NCBI GenBank assembly: GCA_013696835.1
Contig: JACCXV010000059.1
Coordinates: forward strand, 1-29,980
Reading direction: 5' to 3'
Source of the DNA: Gemmatimonadota bacterium
GTDB taxonomy: Bacteria > Gemmatimonadota > Gemmatimonadetes > JACCXV01
Length of the DNA stretch: 29,980 nt
In this document: one piece after another, positions 7,296 through 13,122 of the stretch
Position numbering within the stretch: the stretch's first letter is position 1
Layout of the letters: the number at the start of each line of letters is the position of its first letter
Made by a program: the position numbers and the translations under genes
Notes under the pieces: model-generated
Seen by the model: only the letters and a program-made list of their open reading frames with translations
Databases searched by the model: none
What the model was told of the DNA's origin: nothing

Positions 7296-9457
7296 GGGCA
7301 CGCATGCGCGCGCGCGCGGCCGCGCTGCTCGCCGTCATGGCCGTGTGCGCCTCTCCGTTCGGAGCGCCCGGCGCAGCCCACGCGCAACTCCCCTCCGTCG
7401 AGCGTCACGGCGTGTTCGAGGCGGCGCTCACCCACTCCGGCAGCGTCGCGAACCCGTACCGCGACCTGTCCGCGACCGCCACCTTCACGCGCCCCGGCGG
7501 GGGCACGCGCACGATCCCCCTGTTCTGGGCCGGGGGCACGACGTGGCGGGTGCGGTTCTCGCCGGACGTCGTGGGCGAGTGGACATGGACCACTAGCTCA
7601 TCGAACCCGGGTCTGAACGGCATCTCCGGGGCCTTCCAGTGCGTGACCTCGGCTCGCAGGGGCGGGGTTCAGCGCATGAGCGGCTTCCCCTACCACTTCG
7701 CGCGCCAGGACGGGACGCCGTTCTGGTGGTTCGGCGACACGCAGTGGATCCTCTACAGCGACGACGCCTCCGAGGGCCTGGACCGCACGGCCAGCCTGCA
7801 CTACGTCGACGTCCGCGCGGCGCAGGGATTCAACGTCATCCTCTCCGCTCTCTACGTCACGCGCGGCAACCAGGCCGGGTTCCAGTTCGCGAACGTGAGT
7901 CAGGAGGTCCTGAACCCCGCGTTCTGGCAGGAGGTGGACAGCCGCCTCGCCTACGTGCAGGGCAAGGGCATCACGGCCGGGCTCACGCTTGGCTGGGGCG
8001 ACCGCTTCCCGGACTTTCCATCGGACGAGGCGCGCGCGCGCTTCGCGCGCTACGTGGCGGCTCGCTACAGCGCGTACGACGTGTTCTTCATCGTGGCCAA
8101 CGAGTACGGCGACGGCCTCACGGAGGCGCAGGCGCGGATGCTCGGCCAGGCGCTGGACGACGCGGATCCGCACGGCAGGATGATCGGCAACCACTCGACC
8201 AAGAAGATGTCCGTGGAGGTCTTCGCCGACGACCCGTGGATGTCCTTCGGCGACTTCCAGCAGCGCTACGTCACCCTCCACAAGCTCGTCCTGGACTCAC
8301 GCGACCACGCGAAGCCGGTGGTGAACGCCGAGTACGGCTACTACCTGCGCGACATGACGGAGCCGCCCAACGGCGTCGTCGACAAGAACAACAGCTTCAC
8401 GCTCGCGGACATGCGCTACGCGACGTGGGACATCGCAATGGCGGGCGGCTACTTCGTGACGGGCTGGAACTCGACCTACTACGGGGGTGCGGTGGGAGCG
8501 GGCCCGTTCGACGTGGACGGGGCGGTGAACGATCCGTGGGAGGACGACGTGCAGCACGTGCCCCGGCTGTTCGCCGGCCTGGGCCTCCTGGAGTGGTGGA
8601 AGCTGCAGCCCAGCGACGGACTCCTGACCTCCGGCGTGGCACGCGGGGCCGACTTGCCCGTGAACAACGTGGACGGGTCGTACGTGGCCCCTCCGCGGCG
8701 CACGTTCTGGGCGCTGGCCGAGATCGGCCGCCAGTACGTGGCGTACGTGCGCGGCCACGACGGGCCGCACACGCTCTCGCTGGGAGGCGCGCCCTCGGGC
8801 ACCTGGTCGCTGCGCCTCTTCGATCCCAGGACCGGCGCCGTGACGGACCTCGGCAGCGTTTCCGGAGCGGGCCCCTTCACGCTCGATCCGCCCAGCGCGG
8901 ACGACTGGGTCTACGTGCTGCTGCGGCAGGACGGTGGAGGGCCGGGGACCGGAACGCTCGACGTGGCGCCCGAAGCCGACACCTACGTGTCTCAGGCCAG
9001 CCCCACCACGAACTACGGCAGGTCCGGGCAGCTCTTCGTGGCCGGCGGGACGTCGGTGCGCACGACCTGGCTGCGCTTCGACGTGGCCGGCCTGCCGGCG
9101 GGGGCGACGATCACGGACGCGCGGCTGCTCCTGACCTGCAGCAATGGCTCCGCGCCCGCGGGCGGCGGCGGCACCCTGCGGAGGTTCGCGCCGACGGATC
9201 CGGTGTGGAGCGAGACCGCGCCCACCGCGAACGCGCCCCTGGCGGGGAGCGAGAGCTCCAGCATCCTCGCCACCCTGGGCCCCGTGGCCGCCGGTTCCAG
9301 AGTCGAGTTCACGGGGCTCGCCGGCGCCCTGCCGGGCAACGGCCGGATCACGTTCGTGATCCGCTCCACCCGCGGAGACGCCGCGGCGTACCGTTCGCGG
9401 CAGTACGTAACGGCGTCCCAGCGGCCCGTGCTGCGCATCACGTACACCACGCCCTGA
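7292..9457 (+). CDS. Secreted DUF5060/DUF4038 (GH140-like) glycoside hydrolase with DNRLRE/CBM96-like domain
   Basis: A 721-aa exported protein. The signal peptide ends near residue 31 (AAHA-Q). DUF5060 lies at about 36-110. A DUF4038 apiosidase-like TIM barrel follows (FWWFGDTQWILYSDD, YVDVRAAQGFNVIL), with likely acid/base E271 in VANEY and likely nucleophile E347 in NAEYGYY. A beta-sandwich module comes at about 470-545, then from about 550 a DNRLRE/CBM96-like domain (ADTYVSQASPTTNYG, LRFDVAGLPAG). The GTG start shares GTGA with the stop of the upstream copy; an ATG at 7304 is the alternative. Family members act on plant polysaccharide side chains such as apiose-containing pectin, but the exact substrate is not deducible. 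It is a clear tandem duplicate of its neighbour. Confidence 0.9.
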   Translation: MRARMRARAAALLAVMAVCASPFGAPGAAHAQLPSVERHGVFEAALTHSGSVANPYRDLSATATFTRPGGGTRTIPLFWAGGTTWRVRFSPDVVGEWTWTTSSSNPGLNGISGAFQCVTSARRGGVQRMSGFPYHFARQDGTPFWWFGDTQWILYSDDASEGLDRTASLHYVDVRAAQGFNVILSALYVTRGNQAGFQFANVSQEVLNPAFWQEVDSRLAYVQGKGITAGLTLGWGDRFPDFPSDEARARFARYVAARYSAYDVFFIVANEYGDGLTEAQARMLGQALDDADPHGRMIGNHSTKKMSVEVFADDPWMSFGDFQQRYVTLHKLVLDSRDHAKPVVNAEYGYYLRDMTEPPNGVVDKNNSFTLADMRYATWDIAMAGGYFVTGWNSTYYGGAVGAGPFDVDGAVNDPWEDDVQHVPRLFAGLGLLEWWKLQPSDGLLTSGVARGADLPVNNVDGSYVAPPRRTFWALAEIGRQYVAYVRGHDGPHTLSLGGAPSGTWSLRLFDPRTGAVTDLGSVSGAGPFTLDPPSADDWVYVLLRQDGGGPGTGTLDVAPEADTYVSQASPTTNYGRSGQLFVAGGTSVRTTWLRFDVAGLPAGATITDARLLLTCSNGSAPAGGGGTLRRFAPTDPVWSETAPTANAPLAGSESSSILATLGPVAAGSRVEFTGLAGALPGNGRITFVIRSTRGDAAAYRSRQYVTASQRPVLRITYTTP

Positions 9458-9489
9458 CGCCCGCGGCGTCCGAGCTCCCCCGGGCACCC

Positions 9490-10212
9490 TCAGCCCGCGG
9501 GCCCTGCGCCGAACAGCACGGGCCACAGTGTGGCAGCCCACTCCCCCAGGTCGTCGAAGAGGTGGTCGGGTGCGTGCTCCGCCAGCCGCCCGGACGTACG
9601 CCCCGTGTCCACGGCGACGGTGACCGCGCCGATCACCCGGCCGGCAGCGATGTCGAGCGGAGTGTCGCCGATCACGAACGTGCGTGAGGGCGGGAAGGAG
9701 ACCCCCCAGCGCGCCGCGGCCCGGGCCACCGCGACCGCGGGCAGGAGGTTTCGATCCGCGTCGTCGCTGCCGAAGGCCCCGACGTCGAAGTGCTCCCAGA
9801 GCCCGAAGCGCGCCAGCTTCGCGCGCGCTCCGCGCGCAACGTTCCCCGTGAGCAGCCCCATTGCCGCACGAGGCTCGCGCGCGAGCGCCGGCACGAGCTC
9901 CGCGATCCCCGGCAGCAGGCGCGCATGCGGGTCCTCGGCCAGATAGGGACCGAGACGTTCGACGTAGGCGTCGAGGGCGCGCTCGAGGTCGTCCCGCACG
10001 CGGGACCGCGCCAGCCCCTCCTGCTCCAGCAGCTCCAGGATGATCTGAGGGTCCGTCTTGCCCGAGAAGTCGTGCGTGGTGACCGGGCCGGGGGTGCCAT
10101 ACACGGCGACGAGCGCCTCCTCGAGCGCGCGCCGAGGCGCCTGGCCGGCCGTGAGCAGCGTGCCGTCGATGTCGAACAGCACGAGCACGTCCGGCGCGGG
10201 AGCGGCACCCAT
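9490..10212 (-). CDS. HAD-superfamily hydrolase, phosphoglycolate phosphatase-like
   Basis: A 240-aa protein with all HAD motifs: the nucleophile motif DIDGT (D14, D16), motif II in LLTGN, a conserved lysine in GARAKLARFG, and motif IV in VIGDTPLDI. The helical cap between motifs I and II makes it a type I-cap, beta-phosphoglucomutase/phosphoglycolate-phosphatase-like enzyme. The substrate is unknown. The ATG at 10212 (MGAAPAPD) is preferred. An upstream in-frame start at 10299 would overlap the start of the divergent peroxiredoxin and add a non-conserved, Ala/Thr-rich stretch. It converges on the glycosidase gene across 32 bp that contain an 8-bp GC-rich inverted repeat (9459-9466 with 9495-9502). 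Confidence 0.9.
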   Translation of the reverse strand: MGAAPAPDVLVLFDIDGTLLTAGQAPRRALEEALVAVYGTPGPVTTHDFSGKTDPQIILELLEQEGLARSRVRDDLERALDAYVERLGPYLAEDPHARLLPGIAELVPALAREPRAAMGLLTGNVARGARAKLARFGLWEHFDVGAFGSDDADRNLLPAVAVARAAARWGVSFPPSRTFVIGDTPLDIAAGRVIGAVTVAVDTGRTSGRLAEHAPDHLFDDLGEWAATLWPVLFGAGPAG

Positions 10213-10297
10213 GTCGGCGGAGGTCGCGGTGGCGGCGGTCGCGCCAACGGCGGATCTTGAGTCCGGGCTCAAACGATCATTTCGAGGGAGATCGAGC

Positions 10298-10795
10298 ATG
10301 GAGTCAGACGCACCGAAGGTGGGGGAGGCGCCGCCCGAGTTCGAGCTTCCGTCGCAGACTGGCGAGTGCGTTCGGCTCCGGGACTTCCACGGCAGGAAGC
10401 ACGTGGTGCTGTTCTTCTACCCCAAGGACGACACGCCGGGGTGCACGCGCGAGGCGTGCGACCTCCGCGACGATCACTCGGAGCTCGCCCGCAGCGACGT
10501 GGTGGTGCTCGGCGTGAGCCGGGACTCCACCGAGTCCCACGCCCGCTTCGCCTCCAAGTACGGGCTGCCGTTCCAGCTCCTCTCGGACGCGGACGGCGAC
10601 GTCTGCGCGCGCTACGGCGTCTGGAAGGAGAAAAACCGGTTCGGCCGCACGTCCCATGGGATCGAACGTACGACGTTCGTCATCGACAAGGCGGGCGTTC
10701 TCCGGAAGGTGTTTCCGCGGGTGAGCGTCGAGGGCCATGCGAAGGAGATCGCCGCTGCGGTGGCCACGCTGCAGATCGCTGAACGTATCTCCTGA
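10298..10795 (+). CDS. bcp: Thioredoxin-dependent thiol peroxidase, PrxQ/BCP type
   Basis: A 165-aa peroxiredoxin that reduces hydrogen peroxide and organic peroxides in the cytoplasm. The active-site stretch YPKDDTPGCTREAC contains the peroxidatic Cys49 in the TxxC motif and a resolving Cys54 five residues later, the arrangement of alpha-type PrxQ/BCP with an intramolecular disulfide. FGRTSHGIERTTFVID is also typical. The ATG at 10298 has a good ribosome site (GAGGGAG). Upstream at 10257-10272 there is a small TTGAG-CTCAA inverted repeat that could be regulatory. The gene is divergent from the HAD phosphatase. Base composition changes abruptly just after its stop. Confidence 0.95.
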   Translation: MESDAPKVGEAPPEFELPSQTGECVRLRDFHGRKHVVLFFYPKDDTPGCTREACDLRDDHSELARSDVVVLGVSRDSTESHARFASKYGLPFQLLSDADGDVCARYGVWKEKNRFGRTSHGIERTTFVIDKAGVLRKVFPRVSVEGHAKEIAAAVATLQIAERIS

Positions 10796-10837
10796 TGGAC
10801 GCAACCAACAGTAGTCAAAGTTACTGTGTTACTATAG

Positions 10838-11166
10838 TTGAATCCAAACAAGAATTACATATACAAGCAGCTTTCAAGTGCTGATGTGACATTCCTGAAG
10901 GAGTTGCTTAGAGTCTTTGGAGAGGCTTTCGGAGAGACACATACATATCAAAGCGCAGTCCCAGGCGATGACTACCTGCAATCTCTGCTTTCAAAACAGC
11001 ACTTCATCGTGCTGGTAGCGATGTACACCAGCGAAATCATAGGTGGGCTTGCTGCGTATGAATTGGAAAATAATTCGAACAAGACAGGCGAGAAATCTAT
11101 ATTTACGACCTTGCTGTTCTGGAGCATCATCGCAGAAAAGGTTGGATAGATTGTAGACCAACTTGA
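10838..11166 (+). pseudogene. Frameshifted and truncated AAC(3)-I-family aminoglycoside N-acetyltransferase remnant
   Basis: The first frame (TTG at 10838) gives VFGEAFGETHTY, DYLQSLLSKQHFIVLVA and GGLAAYELE, the conserved N-terminal half of AAC(3)-I GNAT enzymes, which acetylate the 3-amino group of aminoglycosides. At about 11063-11075 the frame slips. The adjacent plus frame continues with KFEQDRREIYIYDLAVLEHHRRKG, exactly the expected next block, to the TGA at 11164-11166. Homology stops just at the acetyl-CoA-binding RRKG turn, so the C-terminal half is missing. An in-frame TAG directly precedes the TTG, there is no ribosome site, and the usual ATG may have mutated. The insert is about 42-43% GC (26 of 60 and 25 of 60 bases in two sample lines), clearly unlike its GC-rich flanks. 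It is very likely foreign and inactive. Confidence 0.85.
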
Positions 11167-11182
11167 CGCTGCATGAAGGCGG

Positions 11183-11509
11183 CTATTTCGCGGACGGGGG
11201 CGGGGCGATCACCGTGAGGACCACCAGCGAGCCCGGTCCTTCGTTCCGCACGCCGTGCGGGACCCCGGCCGGAGCGGCGACCAGCTCGCCGGCGGATGCA
11301 AGGAACGTCTCGCCTCCCACCTCGAACGTGCCCTCCCCGCGCAGCACGAGGTAGAACTTGTCGGCCCCGGCGTGGCTGTGGACGTGCTGCGACTGTCCGG
11401 GGAGAAAGCAGTTCAGGCCCGCAAAGAGGCGCTCCCCCTTCCAGAGGTCCGCCTTGGCAGCCCTGCCTTCGTCGAAGACGACGCGCTCGCTCCAGGGGAC
11501 GCCGGCCAT
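11183..11509 (-). CDS. Single-domain cupin protein
   Basis: A 108-aa cupin barrel. Motif 1 runs from G38 with H44 and H46 as metal ligands, but the usual glutamate is K51 (HSHAGADKFYLVL). Motif 2 is intact: G74, P80, G82, H85, N89. Several small bacterial cupins share this HSHAGADKFY form, so the protein may still bind metal with fewer ligands. The ATG at 11509 lies 9 bp after the stop of the dienelactone-hydrolase-like gene, so the two probably share a transcript. The specific function is unknown. Confidence 0.88.
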   Translation of the reverse strand: MAGVPWSERVVFDEGRAAKADLWKGERLFAGLNCFLPGQSQHVHSHAGADKFYLVLRGEGTFEVGGETFLASAGELVAAPAGVPHGVRNEGPGSLVVLTVIAPPPSAK

Positions 11510-11518
11510 GGCTACGCT

Positions 11519-12370
11519 TCAGCCGCCAGCGCGGGCGGGCGCGGCGTCCTTCGTCAGCGCCGCCCGCAGGAACTCCACGGACCGGGGCCACGCCCTCGCG
11601 GCTGCGTCGGCGTTGGCCTTGCGCTCGCTCTCGCGCAGGAAGCCGTGCCCCGCGCCCGCATAGATCTCGCGCTCGTATCGCTTCCCGGCCGCCTGCATGG
11701 CGCGCTCCGCGTCGGGGATGCTGGCGTTCACCCGGTTGTCCTCGCCGCCGTAGAGTCCCAGCACCGGGGCACGAATAGCCGAGACGCGCTCGAGGTCGTC
11801 GGGCGGGCTCCCATAGAAGACGACCGTGGCGTCGAGCTCCGACTGGTCCACCGCGTACTGGAACGCCTGGTGCCCGCCCCAGCAGAATCCAACCGTGCCC
11901 ACACGGCCGTTCCCGGCCGGCAGCCGTTCCAGGTAGGTTCGCGCAGCGTCCAGTCGCTCCTTCACCAGCGCTGGCGGCAGCTCGCGAATCGCGGCCACGA
12001 CCGCATCCTGATCCGGATAGGAGTCCGTTCCACCGCCCCCGGGACCTCGCCCCCACAGCAGGTCGGGCGCGATCGCGATGAATCCCTCGGCGGCGTAGCG
12101 GTCCGCGACGGAACGGATCCAGTCCGTGAGGCCGAAGATCTCGTGGATCACGATCAAGGCCGGCGCCGCGTCCTCGCGCTCCGGGTAAACCACGAAAGCG
12201 CGCAGGCTGTCGCCGGAGGCGGTGGCCAGCATCACGTACTCGCCGTGCCGCGGAGACGCGGCAGCGGGATCCTGCGCACCGACGCCGGCAGAGAGCCCCG
12301 CGATCGCCGCAGCCGCGAGCACGACGTGGACCACCCACGCCAGCCATCGGGTCATGTGCTGCCTTGCCAT
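11519..12370 (-). CDS. Exported dienelactone hydrolase family protein
   Basis: A 283-aa alpha/beta hydrolase. Starting at the ATG at 12370 gives an N-terminal hydrophobic signal sequence (WLAWVVHVVLAAAAIAGL, likely cleaved near VGAQ), so the enzyme is probably periplasmic. The DLH catalytic set is complete: E77 in HEIFG, nucleophile C163 in GFCWGG, D211 in GGEDNRV and H242 in GAGHGFL. Dienelactone hydrolases open cyclic ester rings in chloroaromatic degradation, but many homologues are general esterases, and no aromatic-degradation genes are nearby. A GGAGGG ribosome site precedes the start at proper spacing, which decides against longer in-frame starts. A perfect 14-bp stem-loop sits just upstream of that site. 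Confidence 0.92.
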   Translation of the reverse strand: MARQHMTRWLAWVVHVVLAAAAIAGLSAGVGAQDPAAASPRHGEYVMLATASGDSLRAFVVYPEREDAAPALIVIHEIFGLTDWIRSVADRYAAEGFIAIAPDLLWGRGPGGGGTDSYPDQDAVVAAIRELPPALVKERLDAARTYLERLPAGNGRVGTVGFCWGGHQAFQYAVDQSELDATVVFYGSPPDDLERVSAIRAPVLGLYGGEDNRVNASIPDAERAMQAAGKRYEREIYAGAGHGFLRESERKANADAAARAWPRSVEFLRAALTKDAAPARAGG

Positions 12371-12391
12371 GTGGAGTGTCCCTCCGGAAAC

Positions 12392-12425
12392 GAGAATCCC
12401 CGCTCGCAGGGGAGCGGGGATTCTC
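12392..12425 (-). terminator. Perfect 14-bp stem-loop between the Fe-S carrier gene and the hydrolase gene
   Basis: GAGAATCCCCGCTC (12392-12405) and its exact complement (12412-12425) flank a 6-nt loop. On the minus strand it lies 24 bp after the stop of the A-type Fe-S carrier gene and is followed by only GTTTCC, a weak T-tract. It may terminate that gene, or act as an mRNA leader structure for the hydrolase, whose ribosome site begins within about 6 nt. Confidence 0.6.
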
Positions 12426-12449
12426 AAGAGAACAATCGCTGCAGAATCG

Positions 12450-12812
12450 TCAGGCGCTGAAGGAACTCCCACAGCCGCACGTGCTCTTGGCGTGCGGGTT
12501 CGAGATCTTGAAGCCGGCACCCTGCAGCGTGTCCACGTAGTCGATCTCGGCCCCCATCAGGTAGGGGGCGCTGAACTTGTCCACGATGAAGGGCACGCCG
12601 CCGATCGGCATCACCTGATCCTGGGCCGACGGCTCGTCGAAGTTGAGGGAGTAGGAGAAGCCGTGGCACCCGCCCCCCACCACGCGGACGCGCAGCCCCT
12701 GGCCCTCTCCGAGCCCCTCCTGGTCCATCAGCTCGCGGATCTTGGTGCTGGCAGCGGAGCTGACGCTGAGAAAGGACTGTGTGGCGGCGGTCTCGTTGGC
12801 GATCTCGGTCAT
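12450..12812 (-). CDS. A-type iron-sulfur cluster carrier (IscA/ErpA/HesB family)
   Basis: A 120-aa protein of standard length. The three conserved cysteines that carry the cluster are present: C49 in GGGCHGFSY, and C112 and C114 in the C-terminal TCGCGSSF. It delivers Fe-S clusters to apo-proteins. Sequence alone does not separate IscA, ErpA and SufA, so no symbol is given. The ATG at 12812 has an AAAGGAG ribosome site. An upstream in-frame start would add about 50 non-conserved residues. It is divergent from nrdJ across a 310-bp regulatory spacer. No other Suf or Isc genes are in the window. Confidence 0.93.
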   Translation of the reverse strand: MTEIANETAATQSFLSVSSAASTKIRELMDQEGLGEGQGLRVRVVGGGCHGFSYSLNFDEPSAQDQVMPIGGVPFIVDKFSAPYLMGAEIDYVDTLQGAGFKISNPHAKSTCGCGSSFSA

Positions 12813-12982
12813 CGTACGCGTAACTCCTTTGGAGGCAAAAAAAGTGGCCGGGGCCGGGGTGCAAGATACCCCAATCCGCGGAGTCGGGCAAGTGAACCAC
12901 TGGCCCCGGAGCCGCCGATCGGTGCCCGCTTTCGTCGGCGCTTGCGCACCCAAGGCCAAACCAGCTTGCGGCTTCTTTCCTC

Positions 12983-13011
12983 TTGACGCACCTCCGTCTC
13001 CACGATACGAT
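12983..13011 (+). promoter_or_regulatory. Sigma70-type promoter of nrdJ
   Basis: TTGACG (12983-12988) and TACGAT (13006-13011) are separated by exactly 17 bp, placing the transcription start near 13018 and giving a leader of about 105 nt before the ATG. It is the best promoter-like sequence in the window. The remainder of the spacer (12813-12982) holds the 5' region of the divergent Fe-S carrier gene and nothing else I recognise. Confidence 0.7.
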
Positions 13012-13015
13012 GGGT
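13000..13015. promoter_or_regulatory. Weak NrdR-box-like site 1 over the -10 element
   Basis: This site matches the 16-bp NrdR-box consensus acaCwAtATaTwGtgt at 10 of 16 positions by eye. It covers the -10 hexamer of the nrdJ promoter and starts 32 bp before the second, better site, about three helical turns, which is the usual pairing of NrdR boxes. Alone it would not be called. Confidence 0.45.
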
Positions 13016-13031
13016 CCCCCCGCGGTCACCT

Positions 13032-13047
13032 CCACCATATGTTGTGT
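13032..13047. promoter_or_regulatory. NrdR-box-like site 2 in the early nrdJ leader
   Basis: The sequence ccaccatatgttgtgt matches the NrdR-box consensus at 13 of 16 positions. NrdR is the ATP/dATP-sensing zinc-finger ATP-cone repressor of ribonucleotide reductase genes. The location just downstream of the predicted start suits repression. A 6-bp inverted repeat CCACCA/TGGTGG (13032-13037 with 13047-13052) overlaps it and is an alternative explanation. No nrdR gene is in the window. Confidence 0.6.
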
Positions 13048-13122
13048 GGTGGTGTCCCGAAGAAGCCCGGCCGTATTCCTCCTCCCCTGGCGGGCGCTCT
13101 ACCGCACACCTGGAGACCTCGC

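Noticed and set aside
11140..11166. Integron attC-like site at the end of the acetyltransferase remnant (GTTGGAT and GACCAAC).
   Set aside because: The two core-like sequences are in the wrong order and only a few bases apart, and one breaks the RYYYAAC consensus. No integrase or second cassette is seen.
11183..11509. Loss of the motif 1 glutamate (K51) in the cupin as a marker of a new function.
   Set aside because: The HSHAGADKFY form is familiar in small bacterial cupins, so it is not distinctive by itself.
12890..12910. Possible cobalamin riboswitch upstream of the B12-dependent reductase (ccactggcc resembles part of a B12 box).
   Set aside because: None of the other conserved riboswitch elements is present, and the match lies upstream of the predicted promoter, so it would not be in the transcript.
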